Shown piece by piece: positions 1-8,107 of a stretch of DNA of 33,925 nt. The notes under the pieces were generated by a model that searched no databases, was not told the origin of the DNA, and was given only the letters and a program-made list of their open reading frames with translations. Position 1 is the stretch's first letter, and each line of letters begins with the position of its first letter. The stretch spans positions 1 to 33,925 of the forward strand of contig JAVHOP010000100.1 in assembly GCA_036170135.1 (NCBI GenBank), given 5' to 3'. The position numbers and the translations under genes are program-made. Source of the stretch: CG1-02-35-72 sp036170135. Lineage in GTDB: Bacteria; Bacteroidota; Bacteroidia; Flavobacteriales; Flavobacteriaceae.

Positions 1-1117
1 TATCGCCATTTGATGTAATGACTACCGTATCGGAACTTGTTGCGCCTTTACTATCGGTTACATCAAGTTTAATGGTGTGAGTACCTGGGATAATATTAAT
101 TGTTGGTGTCACTCCTGTAGCAAGTGTTGTTCCATTTTCTGACCAAGTGTAAGTCAAGATATCGCCATTGACATCATTAGAACCTGAGCCATTTAAATTT
201 ACTGAAGTTCCTCTAGAACCAACACAATTTAATAATTGATCAGTTCCTGCATTTGCATTTGGTGGCGTATTTGTTGCAGTAGCAGGCAAAACCGTAGGAA
301 TTTGACTTGAATTCATCGTTAAATCTATACGGTAATTTAAACCGACTAATCCGCCAGTATCTTCCAATCTTATGGTAATTTCGTTTAAACCAGCATGCAT
401 TGCTTGTGAAACAGCTTGATCAGAATTTCCTGCAGCTTGTCCTCCAAATCTCGCTATGGCTAAAGTGCCATTTATCCAAACAGTCGCATAATTATCGGCT
501 TTAATTTGGAAAGCCATAGTTGGGTTTGTAAAATCGGCTGGAATGTTAAACCTTATGCGATAATCGGTAGTTGAATTTAATCCAACAGTTCTATCTGGAT
601 TAAAATTAATCCAAGAATTTGTACCAGTTACATAGCCCCAAGGATGCGAACCGCTTAAGAAAGCTTGTTGCCAAGTTGCACCACCATCTCTTGAAGCATC
701 AGTATAGGGGTCTGGCGTTCCTAATGTACCATTACCGCCCAAAATGGTTAAGGTTTGTACAGGAGGAGTTGGCGTGGCAAAAGAGGTATTCATATTTGCT
801 TGAATTTCGGTTTGGGCATTTGTTACTCCTGGGAAAGTAGAAGATGGAGACCAACTTAATGGTCCAACAAATTTGCCATTTAAGTTATTGCCACTTAAAT
901 AGCCTACGGTTGTGCCTAAACCTTCATCAAAACTCCAATAATTAACCAAATTTGCTACAGGTGGTTGCGCTACATTATAACTCTCGCATACAACGTTTCC
1001 ATACTTTAATATAAAAGGAATGGATTTGTTAAAAGTCTCTTTTGCATTTGCTGCAAATAGCGTTGCACTCAAAAATAAGAATGCTAGCAATTTTGGAAAA
1101 TGTAATTTTTTCATCAT
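1..1117 (-). CDS. Secreted PKD-domain protein with LamG-like N-terminus, 3' end beyond the left edge
   Basis: I translated this frame by hand; it stays open from the paired ATG codons at 1117 and 1114 to base 1 (372 codons) and continues off the window. It starts with a Sec signal peptide (MMKKLHFP, then a hydrophobic stretch ending near ANAKE). A LamG/concanavalin-like start follows (YWSFDEGLGTT, about residues 60-70), then a jelly-roll-like stretch (about 175-270), then a PKD/K319-type domain (from about 285) with the motifs PPNANAGTDQ and GSGSNDVNGD. This points to an exported surface or secreted protein. The PKD domain resembles the first domain of the neighbouring protein at 1315-3722. 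A Bacteroidota promoter and a LytTR-like operator lie directly upstream, so it is probably controlled by the regulator at 3891-4586. A T9SS sorting domain would be expected at its missing end. Substrate and ligand are unknown. Confidence 0.85.
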   Translation of the reverse strand, partial: MMKKLHFPKLLAFLFLSATLFAANAKETFNKSIPFILKYGNVVCESYNVAQPPVANLVNYWSFDEGLGTTVGYLSGNNLNGKFVGPLSWSPSSTFPGVTNAQTEIQANMNTSFATPTPPVQTLTILGGNGTLGTPDPYTDASRDGGATWQQAFLSGSHPWGYVTGTNSWINFNPDRTVGLNSTTDYRIRFNIPADFTNPTMAFQIKADNYATVWINGTLAIARFGGQAAGNSDQAVSQAMHAGLNEITIRLEDTGGLVGLNYRIDLTMNSSQIPTVLPATATNTPPNANAGTDQLLNCVGSRGTSVNLNGSGSNDVNGDILTYTWSENGTTLATGVTPTINIIPGTHTIKLDVTDSKGATSSDTVVITSNGD

Positions 1118-1149
1118 AGTAGATTTTAATCGATTTCTTTAATTGGAAA

Positions 1150-1179
1150 CAAACCTACTACTTAGCAATTATAAAACAA
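1150..1179 (-). promoter_or_regulatory. Bacteroidota promoter of the PKD protein
   Basis: On the minus strand TAGGTTTG (1157-1150) matches the Bacteroidota -7 consensus TAnnTTTG. A -33 TTG lies at 1179-1177 with a 19-bp spacer. Transcription would begin near 1145, giving a short A-rich leader of about 28 nt before the ATG at 1117. Confidence 0.7.
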
Positions 1180-1187
1180 AAAAAATG

Positions 1188-1225
1188 GTGTGAATGACGT
1201 GATTTTGTATGTGAACGGTAATTTT
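1188..1225 (-). promoter_or_regulatory. LytTR-type operator, copy 1 of a 38-bp repeated element
   Basis: This stretch is 37/38 identical to 8009-8046 (only 1199 versus 8020 differs). On the minus strand it holds the direct half-sites CCGTTCACA and TCATTCACA separated by 12 bp, that is 21 bp centre to centre. It ends 8 bp before the -33 TTG and exactly 31 bp from the -7 box. LytTR-family regulators bind pairs of 9-bp direct repeats with about 12-bp spacing, and such a regulator is encoded at 3891-4586. Assignment to that regulator is inference; the repeat and its spacing are seen directly. Confidence 0.75.
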
Positions 1226-1250
1226 AGGTCATAATGTAGTGTTTCATTCA

Positions 1251-1292
1251 AAAAAAAGCAGGTCAAAGTATTAAACTTTAACCTGCTTTTTT
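1251..1292 (-). terminator. Rho-independent terminator of the HYR protein gene
   Basis: GCAGGT and ACCTGC arms flanked by A and T runs enclose an inner AAAGT/ACTTT stem with one C-A mismatch and a 5-nt loop. It lies 23 bp past the stop codon of the minus-strand gene at 1315. Confidence 0.85.
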
Positions 1293-1314
1293 AGATGAAT
1301 ACCCCCCGGTTACA

Positions 1315-3722
1315 CTACTTATCTTTAAAGATATTAGCGGTATAAACTTTGCCTTTACACTTAATTTTAGCAAAATAAGTACCTGCTTTTTTACCTCTCA
1401 TATTAATGGAGATTCCTTCTTTTAAATTTTTAGTATCTTTTTTAAAGATTCTGTTTCCTTTGTTGTCATAAATTTCAACAGAGCCTTCTCCTTTTTGGTT
1501 TAAACCAATTACAAAATCATCTCCAACTGGATTAGGGTAAACCATTACTTTCGATTCTGATTCGTTAGATTTTGAATGGTCACCGTGATGGTTATCAGCA
1601 TGTTCGTTGTGGTCGTCATCATCATCATTACATTTGCCGTTGTGGTCATCGTCGTCATCTTCATCGTGATGATTGTCAGCTTGGCTGTTGTGGTCATCGT
1701 CATCATCATCATCATCGTCATCACAATTTCCAGATTGCATTGTTACAGTCACGTTAAATGAACACGTTGCAGTGTTTCCAGACGCATCGGTTACAGAATG
1801 TGTAACTACTGTAGTGCCAACTGGGAAGACTGAACCACTGGGTAAACCAGCTGCTAATACAGGCAATCCCACCGAACAATTATCAGTGCCTACAGGTGCC
1901 GTGTAATTTACACTAACGCCTGCTGAATTGGTTGTAGAAATAGTGATATCGGCCGGACAAGTAATTATCGGTGTCGTGTTATCAATTACAGTGATATTAA
2001 ATGTGCAAGATGAACTTCCTGATGCATTTGTTGCTGTTGCGGTTACCGAAGTTGTGCCAATAGTAAAATAACTTCCCGGTGCTATTGAATAAGTAATTGC
2101 AGAAGCGGGAATGCCTACAGTTTCAGTAGTGGCAAACTGTACATTAGCGCCACAACTTCCTAAATCATTATTTACGGTTATATTAGCCGGGCAGGTAATT
2201 ACTGGAGCGACACCTAAATTAACTACAATCACGTTAAATGAACACGTTGCAGTGTTTCCAGAAGCATCGGTTACAGAATGTGTAACTACTGTAGTGCCAA
2301 CTGGGAAGACTGAACCACNNNNNNNNNNNNNNNNNNNNNNNNNNNNNNNNNNNNNNNNNNNNNNNNNNNNNNNNNNNNNNNNNNNNNNNNNNNNNNNNNN
2401 NNNNNNNNNNNNNNNNNNGCATCGGTTACAGAATGTGTAACTACTGTAGTGCCAACTGGGAAGACTGAACCACTGGGTAAACCAGCTGCTAATACAGGCA
2501 ATCCCACCGAACAATTATCAGTGCCTACAGGTGCCGTGTAATTTACACTAACGCCTGCTGAATTGGTTGTAGAAATAGTGATATCGGCCGGACAAGTAAT
2601 TATCGGCGCAATATTATCGACTACCGTAACGATTGTCTGAGCGATAGTTGTATTTCCAGAGGGATCTGTTCCCGTTAGCGTAATTAAATTTGGACCTAAA
2701 TCAGCACAGGTAAAATCACTTTTATCTAAGGACAAAACAAGACCACAATTATAAAAACTACCATTGTCAATTTCGGAAGGGACAATACTCGCTAAGCCAC
2801 TTTCGTCCAAGAAAACTGTTAAATATTTTGCCAGTACAACTGGTAATACATTATTTGTAATGGTAACGGTAGCCTGAGCAGATGCTGTGTTTCCATTTGT
2901 ATCGGTGCCTGTTAACGTCACTGTATTTGCACCAATATTTGCACAAGTAAAATCAGTTTTGTCTATACTTAATATCATATTGCAATTATCGCTACTACCA
3001 TTATCAATATTAGAGGGGACAATAGTAGCCGAACCTGTATCGTCTAAATCAATAGTAAAATTTTGTGCAATGACTGTTGGAGCAGTATTATCGACTACGG
3101 TAACTAGAGCAGTAGCACTTGATGTGTTGCCACTAACATCTGTACCAATCAATGTTACGGTATTATCACCTAAATTAGCACAAGTAAAACTACCTTGACC
3201 CATACCTAACTGCAATGTTACCATACTACAATTATCTGTTGAGCCTCCATCTATATCAAATTTAGTGACGTTTGCATTGCCAAGTGCATCTAAGAAAACT
3301 GTTGCTGGCTTAGTAACAACTATAGGTGCTGTAGTATCAGTATTTACAGTAATCGTAACAAAAGCATTACTAGTGCCTCCTTTACCATCGTCAACAACGA
3401 GTTTAATTGTATGAATTCCAGGAGGCAAAGCAATAGTTGGATTAATACCACTAGCTAAAGTTGCTCTCGTTTCAGACCAATTATAAGTGAGTATATCTCC
3501 ATCGGCATCGGTCGAGCCCGATCCATCTAATTGAATTATTGCTTGTCCCACTGTTGGCACACAATCAAATGTTTGGTTAACACCAGCATTAGCCACAGGA
3601 GTCCTATTCCTTTGAGCATTTAAATTGACAGAAAATAAAAATGCTGTCATCAAAAAACTTACTAAGAATCTTAGATTAAGTTTTTTTAGTTCGAAATAAT
3701 CGTTAAGTAAAGTTTTATTCAT
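1315..3722 (-). CDS. Secreted PKD/HYR-repeat protein with Asp/His-rich linker and T9SS sorting domain (split by an assembly gap)
   Basis: The gene is cut by a 100-N gap at 2319-2418. Both flanks carry the same 55-mer, and removing N plus one 55-mer (155 bp) restores one frame of 751 codons. The protein has a signal peptide (cleavage near LNAQ, residue 37) and a PKD/K319 domain (about 41-130, GSGSTDADGD). Three modules of about 85 aa follow, marked by a DNC or YNC motif and GTDxxGNT, then three HYR modules (APIITCPADIT...DASGNTATCSF). Next is an Asp/His-rich linker of about 60 residues (ten consecutive Asp, HNSQADNHH, HNEHADNHH), and last a type A T9SS sorting domain (VMVYPNPVGDD to the end). 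The likely role is a surface adhesin or matrix protein exported by the type IX system. Two HYR modules share 188 identical bases, so the true module count is uncertain. Its promoter lacks the LytTR element. Confidence 0.88.
1560..1737 (-). other. Asp/His-rich low-complexity coding tract
   Basis: This stretch encodes the linker between the last HYR module and the T9SS sorting domain. It is built from Asp runs of 10, 5 and 5 residues and two related units (DHNSQADNHH and DHNEHADNHH). The composition suggests divalent metal binding (Ca, Zn, Ni or Cu), which is inference only. Valine/isoleucine-rich and histidine-rich open frames on the plus strand here are shadows of this tract. Confidence 0.85.
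1784..1971. repeat. 188-bp exact repeat, copy 1 (HYR module)
   Basis: Bases 1784-1971 equal 2419-2606, and 2264-2318 repeats the first 55 bases again. The repeat covers much of one HYR module. Zero divergence over 188 bp implies a recent duplication or gene conversion, or assembly collapse. Confidence 0.9.
2319..2418. other. Assembly gap (100 N) that is probably a 55-bp contig overlap
   Basis: The 55 bases before the gap (2264-2318) are identical to the 55 after it (2419-2473). This is what contigs ending on a shared de Bruijn k-mer look like. Collapsing the overlap restores the reading frame of the HYR gene. Extra module copies could still be missing, because the same 55-mer also occurs at 1784-1838. 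Confidence 0.85.
2419..2606. repeat. 188-bp exact repeat, copy 2 (HYR module)
   Basis: Identical to 1784-1971. Downstream the two copies diverge at once (tatcggcgca versus tatcggtgtc). Confidence 0.9.
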
Positions 3723-3771
3723 AAGAGATAGCTATTGGTTGATAATATGTGATATTAAGGGAATGACAGAA

Positions 3772-3779
3772 CAAACCTA
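3772..3779 (-). promoter_or_regulatory. -7 promoter box of the HYR protein gene
   Basis: TAGGTTTG on the minus strand (3779-3772) matches TAnnTTTG. No convincing -33 TTG lies at the usual spacing, and nothing like the 38-bp LytTR element is found 31 bp upstream. The leader would be about 45 nt. Confidence 0.5.
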
Positions 3780-3796
3780 CAAAAAATGATAACATA

Positions 3797-3833
3797 AAAA
3801 AAGGAAAAAGACAAAAAATCTGTCTCTTTTTTT
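3797..3833 (-). terminator. Probable terminator of the response regulator/kinase operon
   Basis: AAAAAGACA (3805-3813) pairs with TGTCTCTTT (3821-3829) across a 7-nt loop. On the minus strand the stem is followed by a T-rich run. It lies between the LytTR regulator stop and the HYR gene promoter. Confidence 0.55.
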
Positions 3834-3890
3834 AGGAACAGGGATTTTTAGCAATCAAAAAGATTCTAAATGCCACCTATTTACAAAAAA

Positions 3891-4586
3891 TTAAAGTTTT
3901 TTATTTTCTAAAAAGGCTTGTTTTAATAAAGGGAAGTAGTTTCTAGAAATTGGGATTTTAAAGTCGCCCATTTCAATTTCGTTTTGGGTTATTGTTTTAA
4001 TATGGGTTTTATTAATAATATAAGAGCGATGGATTCTAATAAAATCTTCCGATTGCAATTTGTCGTTTAGGTTTTCTAAGCTATTGCGTTCAATAAATAT
4101 CTTATTATTGGTGTGAACTTCGACATAATTATTATCCGATTTCATAAAAATAATATTATAAAAGAAGACTTTAACGAGCTTAGTGCCATCTTTTAATAAT
4201 AAAAAATTTTCTGTTTTAAGATTCCTAAATTTATCGGAAGCAATATGAATGGCGGTATAAACATCCATTGGTTTAAAAGGCTTTATAATATAGCCACTGG
4301 GCTTTGTTGGCAGGGCTTTTTCTATAATATCTTTATCGGAATGCGCAGTGATATAAATAAACGGAATGGCTAAATTTTGCTTTATGTAGTTGCCAATTTC
4401 AATGCCATCGTACTCATGCTCCATACGAATATCTAATAAAATTAAGTCTGGGTTTAGTTTGTAAATTAATTCGATAATCTTAGCTTTAGAATGTCCAATA
4501 CCAACTACTTCGTGTTTAAACGATTTTACAATATCTGCCAAGTGCTCAGCAATTAATATTTCATCTTCACCAATGACTATTCTCAT
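3891..4586 (-). CDS. LytTR-family DNA-binding response regulator
   Basis: At 231 aa this is a standard REC-LytTR regulator. The receiver domain (1-120) has the acidic pair at residues 7-8, phospho-acceptor Asp52 (LILLDIRM), Thr80 (YITAHSD) and Lys102 (IIKPFKP). The LytTR domain (about 130-228) has the family's beta-rich pattern, with FMKSDNNYVEVHT near 147-159 and FIRIHRSYIIN near 182-192. It lies 48 bp downstream of the propeller histidine kinase at 4635-7949 on the same strand, so the two form an operon and presumably a two-component pair. LytTR proteins bind two direct repeats about 21 bp apart; exactly such an element precedes this operon (8009-8046) and the PKD gene (1188-1225), so autoregulation is the simplest model. 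Confidence 0.93.
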   Translation of the reverse strand: MRIVIGEDEILIAEHLADIVKSFKHEVVGIGHSKAKIIELIYKLNPDLILLDIRMEHEYDGIEIGNYIKQNLAIPFIYITAHSDKDIIEKALPTKPSGYIIKPFKPMDVYTAIHIASDKFRNLKTENFLLLKDGTKLVKVFFYNIIFMKSDNNYVEVHTNNKIFIERNSLENLNDKLQSEDFIRIHRSYIINKTHIKTITQNEIEMGDFKIPISRNYFPLLKQAFLENKKL

Positions 4587-4634
4587 AATTCTACCTTTTA
4601 AGAGCTAATTTATAGTTTGATTAATAATTTAAAA

Positions 4635-7600
4635 TCACAAGTCACAACCCATTTCTTTGCGTCTTTCATCACTACAATTTTCGTGACGGTCGCATCTAAA
4701 TTTAATCCGTATTTCGGTTCCTTCAATATTTTTAATTTCTAACTTAGCGTTTAACTGTTTTGAGAAAATATTTATCAAACGCAAACCGAGTGATTTATTC
4801 TCGACATTTAGAAATTTTGAATCAATTCCGATTCCGTTATCCTTAATTGAATAAACAATTAGGTTTGTTTTCGGATGACAGTACAAATTAATTTTTATTT
4901 CGGGTTTTTCTTGATTTTTAAAAGCGTGTTTTACGGCGTTCGAAATCGCTTCGTTAGTAATCATCCCTAAAGCAATACAATACGAAATATCTATATTGAT
5001 ATTTTCAATAGACTGCGAGATGACTATTTCTGTTTTATGATGATTTATCATTTCATTTATTGAACTTATCAGATGTGATAAATAAGTTTTTAATGAAATA
5101 TACGAAACGTTTTCTTTGTTGTAAAGTATCTCATGAACCATTGCCATGGCATTGATTCTGTTATAAGTTTCAATTAATATTTTTTTAGATTTTTCACTTT
5201 TTAAAGCGCTTAACTGCATCGATACCAAACTCGAAATCAATTGTAAATTATTTTTAACACGATGGTGAATTTCGTGAATTAACACATCTTTTTCTTTAAT
5301 TTGGCTATTTATTTTGAGGTAACTTTTCTCCAAAGCTTCCTTTTCGGATGTAATTTCTGAGGTTTTTTTATCGATAATGCGTTCTAGTTCATGAGCCCTA
5401 TTAATAGCCAATCGTTTTTTATACTGAAAATACGATAAGATTAGTCCGATAAGAACAATCCAAAACACAATATGAAAATAAATATTTTGATAAAAATAGG
5501 GTCTAATTTTAATAGGAATTTTGATGATATTGCTTTTGCCATTTATTGAAATTGCCCTAATTTGAATTGCGTTATCAAACAATTTAAAGTTTTGCAACGA
5601 AATTTTAGGTTGGTCTTCATTGCTAATCCATTCGCCCAGATTTTTTGCCTGTGAAACTCTGTATTCGTATCTGATAGTGTTTTCGTACCCCCAGTTTAAG
5701 GCGTAAAAATTGATTGTAAGTTTTTCATTCTGTGTTAATTCAATTGTATTTAGGTTTTTAGTCAAGCTTATATTTTTATTGTCAAGTTGTATGCGCTCTA
5801 AAAATAATTTTGGAGTTATTAAGCGGGCTCTTTCAAAATCTTTTTGATAAACCAAAATACCTTGATTGGTGCCAAACACAATTTTTCCATCTTTGTAAGC
5901 TTTTGAAGCTCCGGTTAACTCTATTAGGTTAATGCCGTAGGTTTTATCAAAATTTTTAATAAGTACCTTTTTATTTTTATCGAACTGCAATCGCGATAAA
6001 CCTTCGGCTGTGGTAATCCAGATAGCATGGTCAAAAGCTTCGGTTACCGATAAAATGTGATTTGATAAAAGTCCATTTTTTTTATTAAAAGTATAACTTT
6101 TTTTACCGTCAATAAGTTGAACACCATCACTTAAGGTTCCCAGCCAAAGTCTTTGTTTAGTATCTTGATATAAAGCGGTAATATTGTCGGAAATAAGCCC
6201 GTTGATTTTATTGATAGCGGTAATCGAATCCTTATAAAGCATAGCCAAGCCTTTATTTTCTATGGCTAACCAAACCTGTCCTTTTGAATCGCACAATAAA
6301 GTAGTAACGCTATTTCCGGCTAAGCCATTTTTTTTATCAATTTTATAAAACGAATTGTCAAGATGATAAATAGCCCCATTGAGGTTAGTTGCAAACCACA
6401 CGCGTTTTTTTAAATCGCGGTCTATTTTAAAAATTTCATTTTTATCTGTAAAGTTGTAAAAAGTGCAATTTTTTTCAGTAAAATAAACTATCCCCGAGCC
6501 CATTGTTGCTAACCAAGCTCTTCCAGACGCCTCAAAATAGCCATCGTACGAATGGTGAATTTGGGGAGTTTTAGAATCACCCTCGTTGAGGTAGGTCAAA
6601 AATTTAGTCCCTTTTTTTGAAGTCAATTGTCCGCCATTTGGCAAAAACCATTCGGCACCAGATTGATCGGTAACAATATTGTTGATTCTTTTAATTGGCG
6701 TCTTGTTATCAAAAATATCTCTATAAAATACGTTTTCATCTAACCTCGAAAAGCCACCAAACAAACTTCCAAACCAAAGATTATCTTGATTGTCTAGAAC
6801 TATTTTATAAAGATTGTTATCAGTAAATCCTTGTTCTTTACCAATGAGTTTAAATTGACCTTTATTAAAATTACCTAAGCCATTACCATAAATGCTAAAC
6901 CACAGTCCATGTGAATTAATAGCAAATGAATAAACCGCATTAGTCAAGGGTTTAAAAGACTGATACTCGTAAAGATTTTCATCTTTAAATTTGAGAAGTC
7001 CTGCCCCATAAGTTCCCATCCAAATGGCTCCCTCAAATTCTGTAAATATATGAACATAACAACCTTGCTTGTTATTGTTTACAAAATAATGATAAAAAAA
7101 TTGGCCATCTAGTTTACTAAATCCTTTGCCATTATCCATCCCAAACCAATATGTGCGGTCGGCGCTTTGAAAAACCGTATTTACATTATTATCTGATAAA
7201 CCAGTTTGTGTATTGTAAATTTCAACGGAATCTCTTTGATATTTATAAGCGCCTTTATTAATGCTAGATAACCAAATAGCATGGTCTAAATCTTCGTAAA
7301 CATTCGAAAACTGAGTTTCATTATCGGGGTGCTTTACAGTAAAAATACTGTCATTTTTAATGTAGCAAAGCCCTTTTTTGGTAATAATCCACAACCTGTT
7401 TTGTGAATCTGGAAATAATTGTTCAATACTATTTGAAGCCAAACCCGAGTTTTTGTCTAATATTTTAAAAGTATATCCGTTATAGATGGCTACACCCTCA
7501 TCATCAGACCCCATCCAAATAAGGTTTTGAGCGTCTTTTTTTATATCGGTAATGGCATTCGAAAACGCCCCATGTGCTTTGTCTAAATATTTGATATTGT

Positions 7601-7949
7601 AGTTTGAATTATCTCTATACAACAACGGTGGCGCATTGATAACTTTCGAAAATTTTAATTTTTTACCAACAAATTCAAAAATCACCTTTTTTGGTTTTTT
7701 GAGGGTATTTGTCGCTACAATATGCGGCTTTATATCCACTAATGTCTCCTGCGGTTGTTGAGTTTCAACTTCAATAGGTGTCATATTAGTTTTTTTAATT
7801 TTACTACTTACTTGTAGTTTTTGAGGCGGCATTAGCAACGCTTTTTTATGAAAAATGATTGTAGTAGAATCTTGAAAATACGATAAGTCTTGCGCTGTTA
7901 TTGTAGTGCATGTGCATGATAGTATCAGTATTAATAGTAACTTTTTCAA
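4635..7949 (-). CDS. Periplasmic beta-propeller sensor histidine kinase (Reg_prop / Y_Y_Y / HisKA_2)
   Basis: This 1104-aa protein has a signal peptide (cleavage near TITAQ, residue 20), a low-complexity linker to about 115, and two-component-regulator propeller repeats from about 120 to 720, with recurring units of the form DxxxxIWxGTxxxGL. A Y_Y_Y-type domain follows (about 725-815), then one transmembrane helix (about 824-842) and a coiled coil. The HisKA_2 dimerisation domain has HHRVKNNLQ (likely phospho-His896) and is followed by an HATPase domain (N-box TNEAISNAVKHAF, G1 box DNGIGID). The sensor resembles that of hybrid HTCS regulators, but no receiver or AraC domain is fused; the output is the separate LytTR regulator 48 bp downstream. 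Such propellers often sense glycans or cell-surface signals; the ligand here is unknown. The last 18 residues or so (charged, two Cys) extend past the usual HATPase end. Confidence 0.92.
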   Translation of the reverse strand: MKKLLLILILSCTCTTITAQDLSYFQDSTTIIFHKKALLMPPQKLQVSSKIKKTNMTPIEVETQQPQETLVDIKPHIVATNTLKKPKKVIFEFVGKKLKFSKVINAPPLLYRDNSNYNIKYLDKAHGAFSNAITDIKKDAQNLIWMGSDDEGVAIYNGYTFKILDKNSGLASNSIEQLFPDSQNRLWIITKKGLCYIKNDSIFTVKHPDNETQFSNVYEDLDHAIWLSSINKGAYKYQRDSVEIYNTQTGLSDNNVNTVFQSADRTYWFGMDNGKGFSKLDGQFFYHYFVNNNKQGCYVHIFTEFEGAIWMGTYGAGLLKFKDENLYEYQSFKPLTNAVYSFAINSHGLWFSIYGNGLGNFNKGQFKLIGKEQGFTDNNLYKIVLDNQDNLWFGSLFGGFSRLDENVFYRDIFDNKTPIKRINNIVTDQSGAEWFLPNGGQLTSKKGTKFLTYLNEGDSKTPQIHHSYDGYFEASGRAWLATMGSGIVYFTEKNCTFYNFTDKNEIFKIDRDLKKRVWFATNLNGAIYHLDNSFYKIDKKNGLAGNSVTTLLCDSKGQVWLAIENKGLAMLYKDSITAINKINGLISDNITALYQDTKQRLWLGTLSDGVQLIDGKKSYTFNKKNGLLSNHILSVTEAFDHAIWITTAEGLSRLQFDKNKKVLIKNFDKTYGINLIELTGASKAYKDGKIVFGTNQGILVYQKDFERARLITPKLFLERIQLDNKNISLTKNLNTIELTQNEKLTINFYALNWGYENTIRYEYRVSQAKNLGEWISNEDQPKISLQNFKLFDNAIQIRAISINGKSNIIKIPIKIRPYFYQNIYFHIVFWIVLIGLILSYFQYKKRLAINRAHELERIIDKKTSEITSEKEALEKSYLKINSQIKEKDVLIHEIHHRVKNNLQLISSLVSMQLSALKSEKSKKILIETYNRINAMAMVHEILYNKENVSYISLKTYLSHLISSINEMINHHKTEIVISQSIENINIDISYCIALGMITNEAISNAVKHAFKNQEKPEIKINLYCHPKTNLIVYSIKDNGIGIDSKFLNVENKSLGLRLINIFSKQLNAKLEIKNIEGTEIRIKFRCDRHENCSDERRKEMGCDL

Positions 7950-7970
7950 TGATAATGACCTCTAAAGAAA

Positions 7971-7999
7971 CAAATGTATCAATTTATCAATAATCCCAA
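7971..7999 (-). promoter_or_regulatory. Bacteroidota promoter of the propeller kinase operon
   Basis: TACATTTG on the minus strand (7978-7971) matches TAnnTTTG. The -33 TTG is at 7999-7997, with an 18-bp spacer. Distance from the -7 box to the 38-bp operator is 31 bp, identical to the promoter at 1150. Confidence 0.7.
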
Positions 8000-8008
8000 T
8001 TAAATATA

Positions 8009-8046
8009 GTGTGAATGACTTGATTTTGTATGTGAACGGTAATTTT
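8009..8046 (-). promoter_or_regulatory. LytTR-type operator, copy 2 of the 38-bp repeated element
   Basis: 37/38 identical to 1188-1225. On the minus strand CCGTTCACA, 12 bp, then TCATTCACA. It is oriented toward the kinase/regulator operon, just upstream of its -33 box, where an activator would bind. It also lies about 25 bp upstream of the divergent plus-strand promoter at 8071, so it could affect that promoter too. Confidence 0.75.
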
Positions 8047-8070
8047 TAAAGATTAACTTTTCTTTTTAGG

Positions 8071-8078
8071 TATATTTG
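8071..8078 (+). promoter_or_regulatory. -7 promoter box of the acyl-CoA dehydrogenase operon
   Basis: TATATTTG matches TAnnTTTG exactly. A GTG that could extend the downstream frame (8078) begins inside this box, so translation must start later, at the ATG at 8108. Confidence 0.6.
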
Positions 8079-8107
8079 TGAGTACAACAAAACTACATTT
8101 TATAATC

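Noticed and set aside
619..840. 73-aa plus-strand frame
   Set aside because: Lies wholly inside the minus-strand PKD protein gene, which has a signal peptide and recognisable domains.
1572..1906. Overlapping plus-strand frames rich in Val/Ile or His near 1572-1906
   Set aside because: They are reverse-strand readings of the Asp/His codon repeats of the minus-strand HYR gene; no promoter or family support.
2234..2440. Frames crossing the N run at 2319-2418
   Set aside because: They exist only because N is read as unknown residues; the gap is a contig overlap.
1784..2606. CRISPR-like array in the repeated region
   Set aside because: Repeat units are long, coding and in frame with HYR modules; there are no short spacers or cas genes.
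8078..8107. GTG start extending the acyl-CoA dehydrogenase by 10 residues
   Set aside because: The codon starts on the last base of the -7 promoter box; ATG 8108 gives the expected N-terminus.
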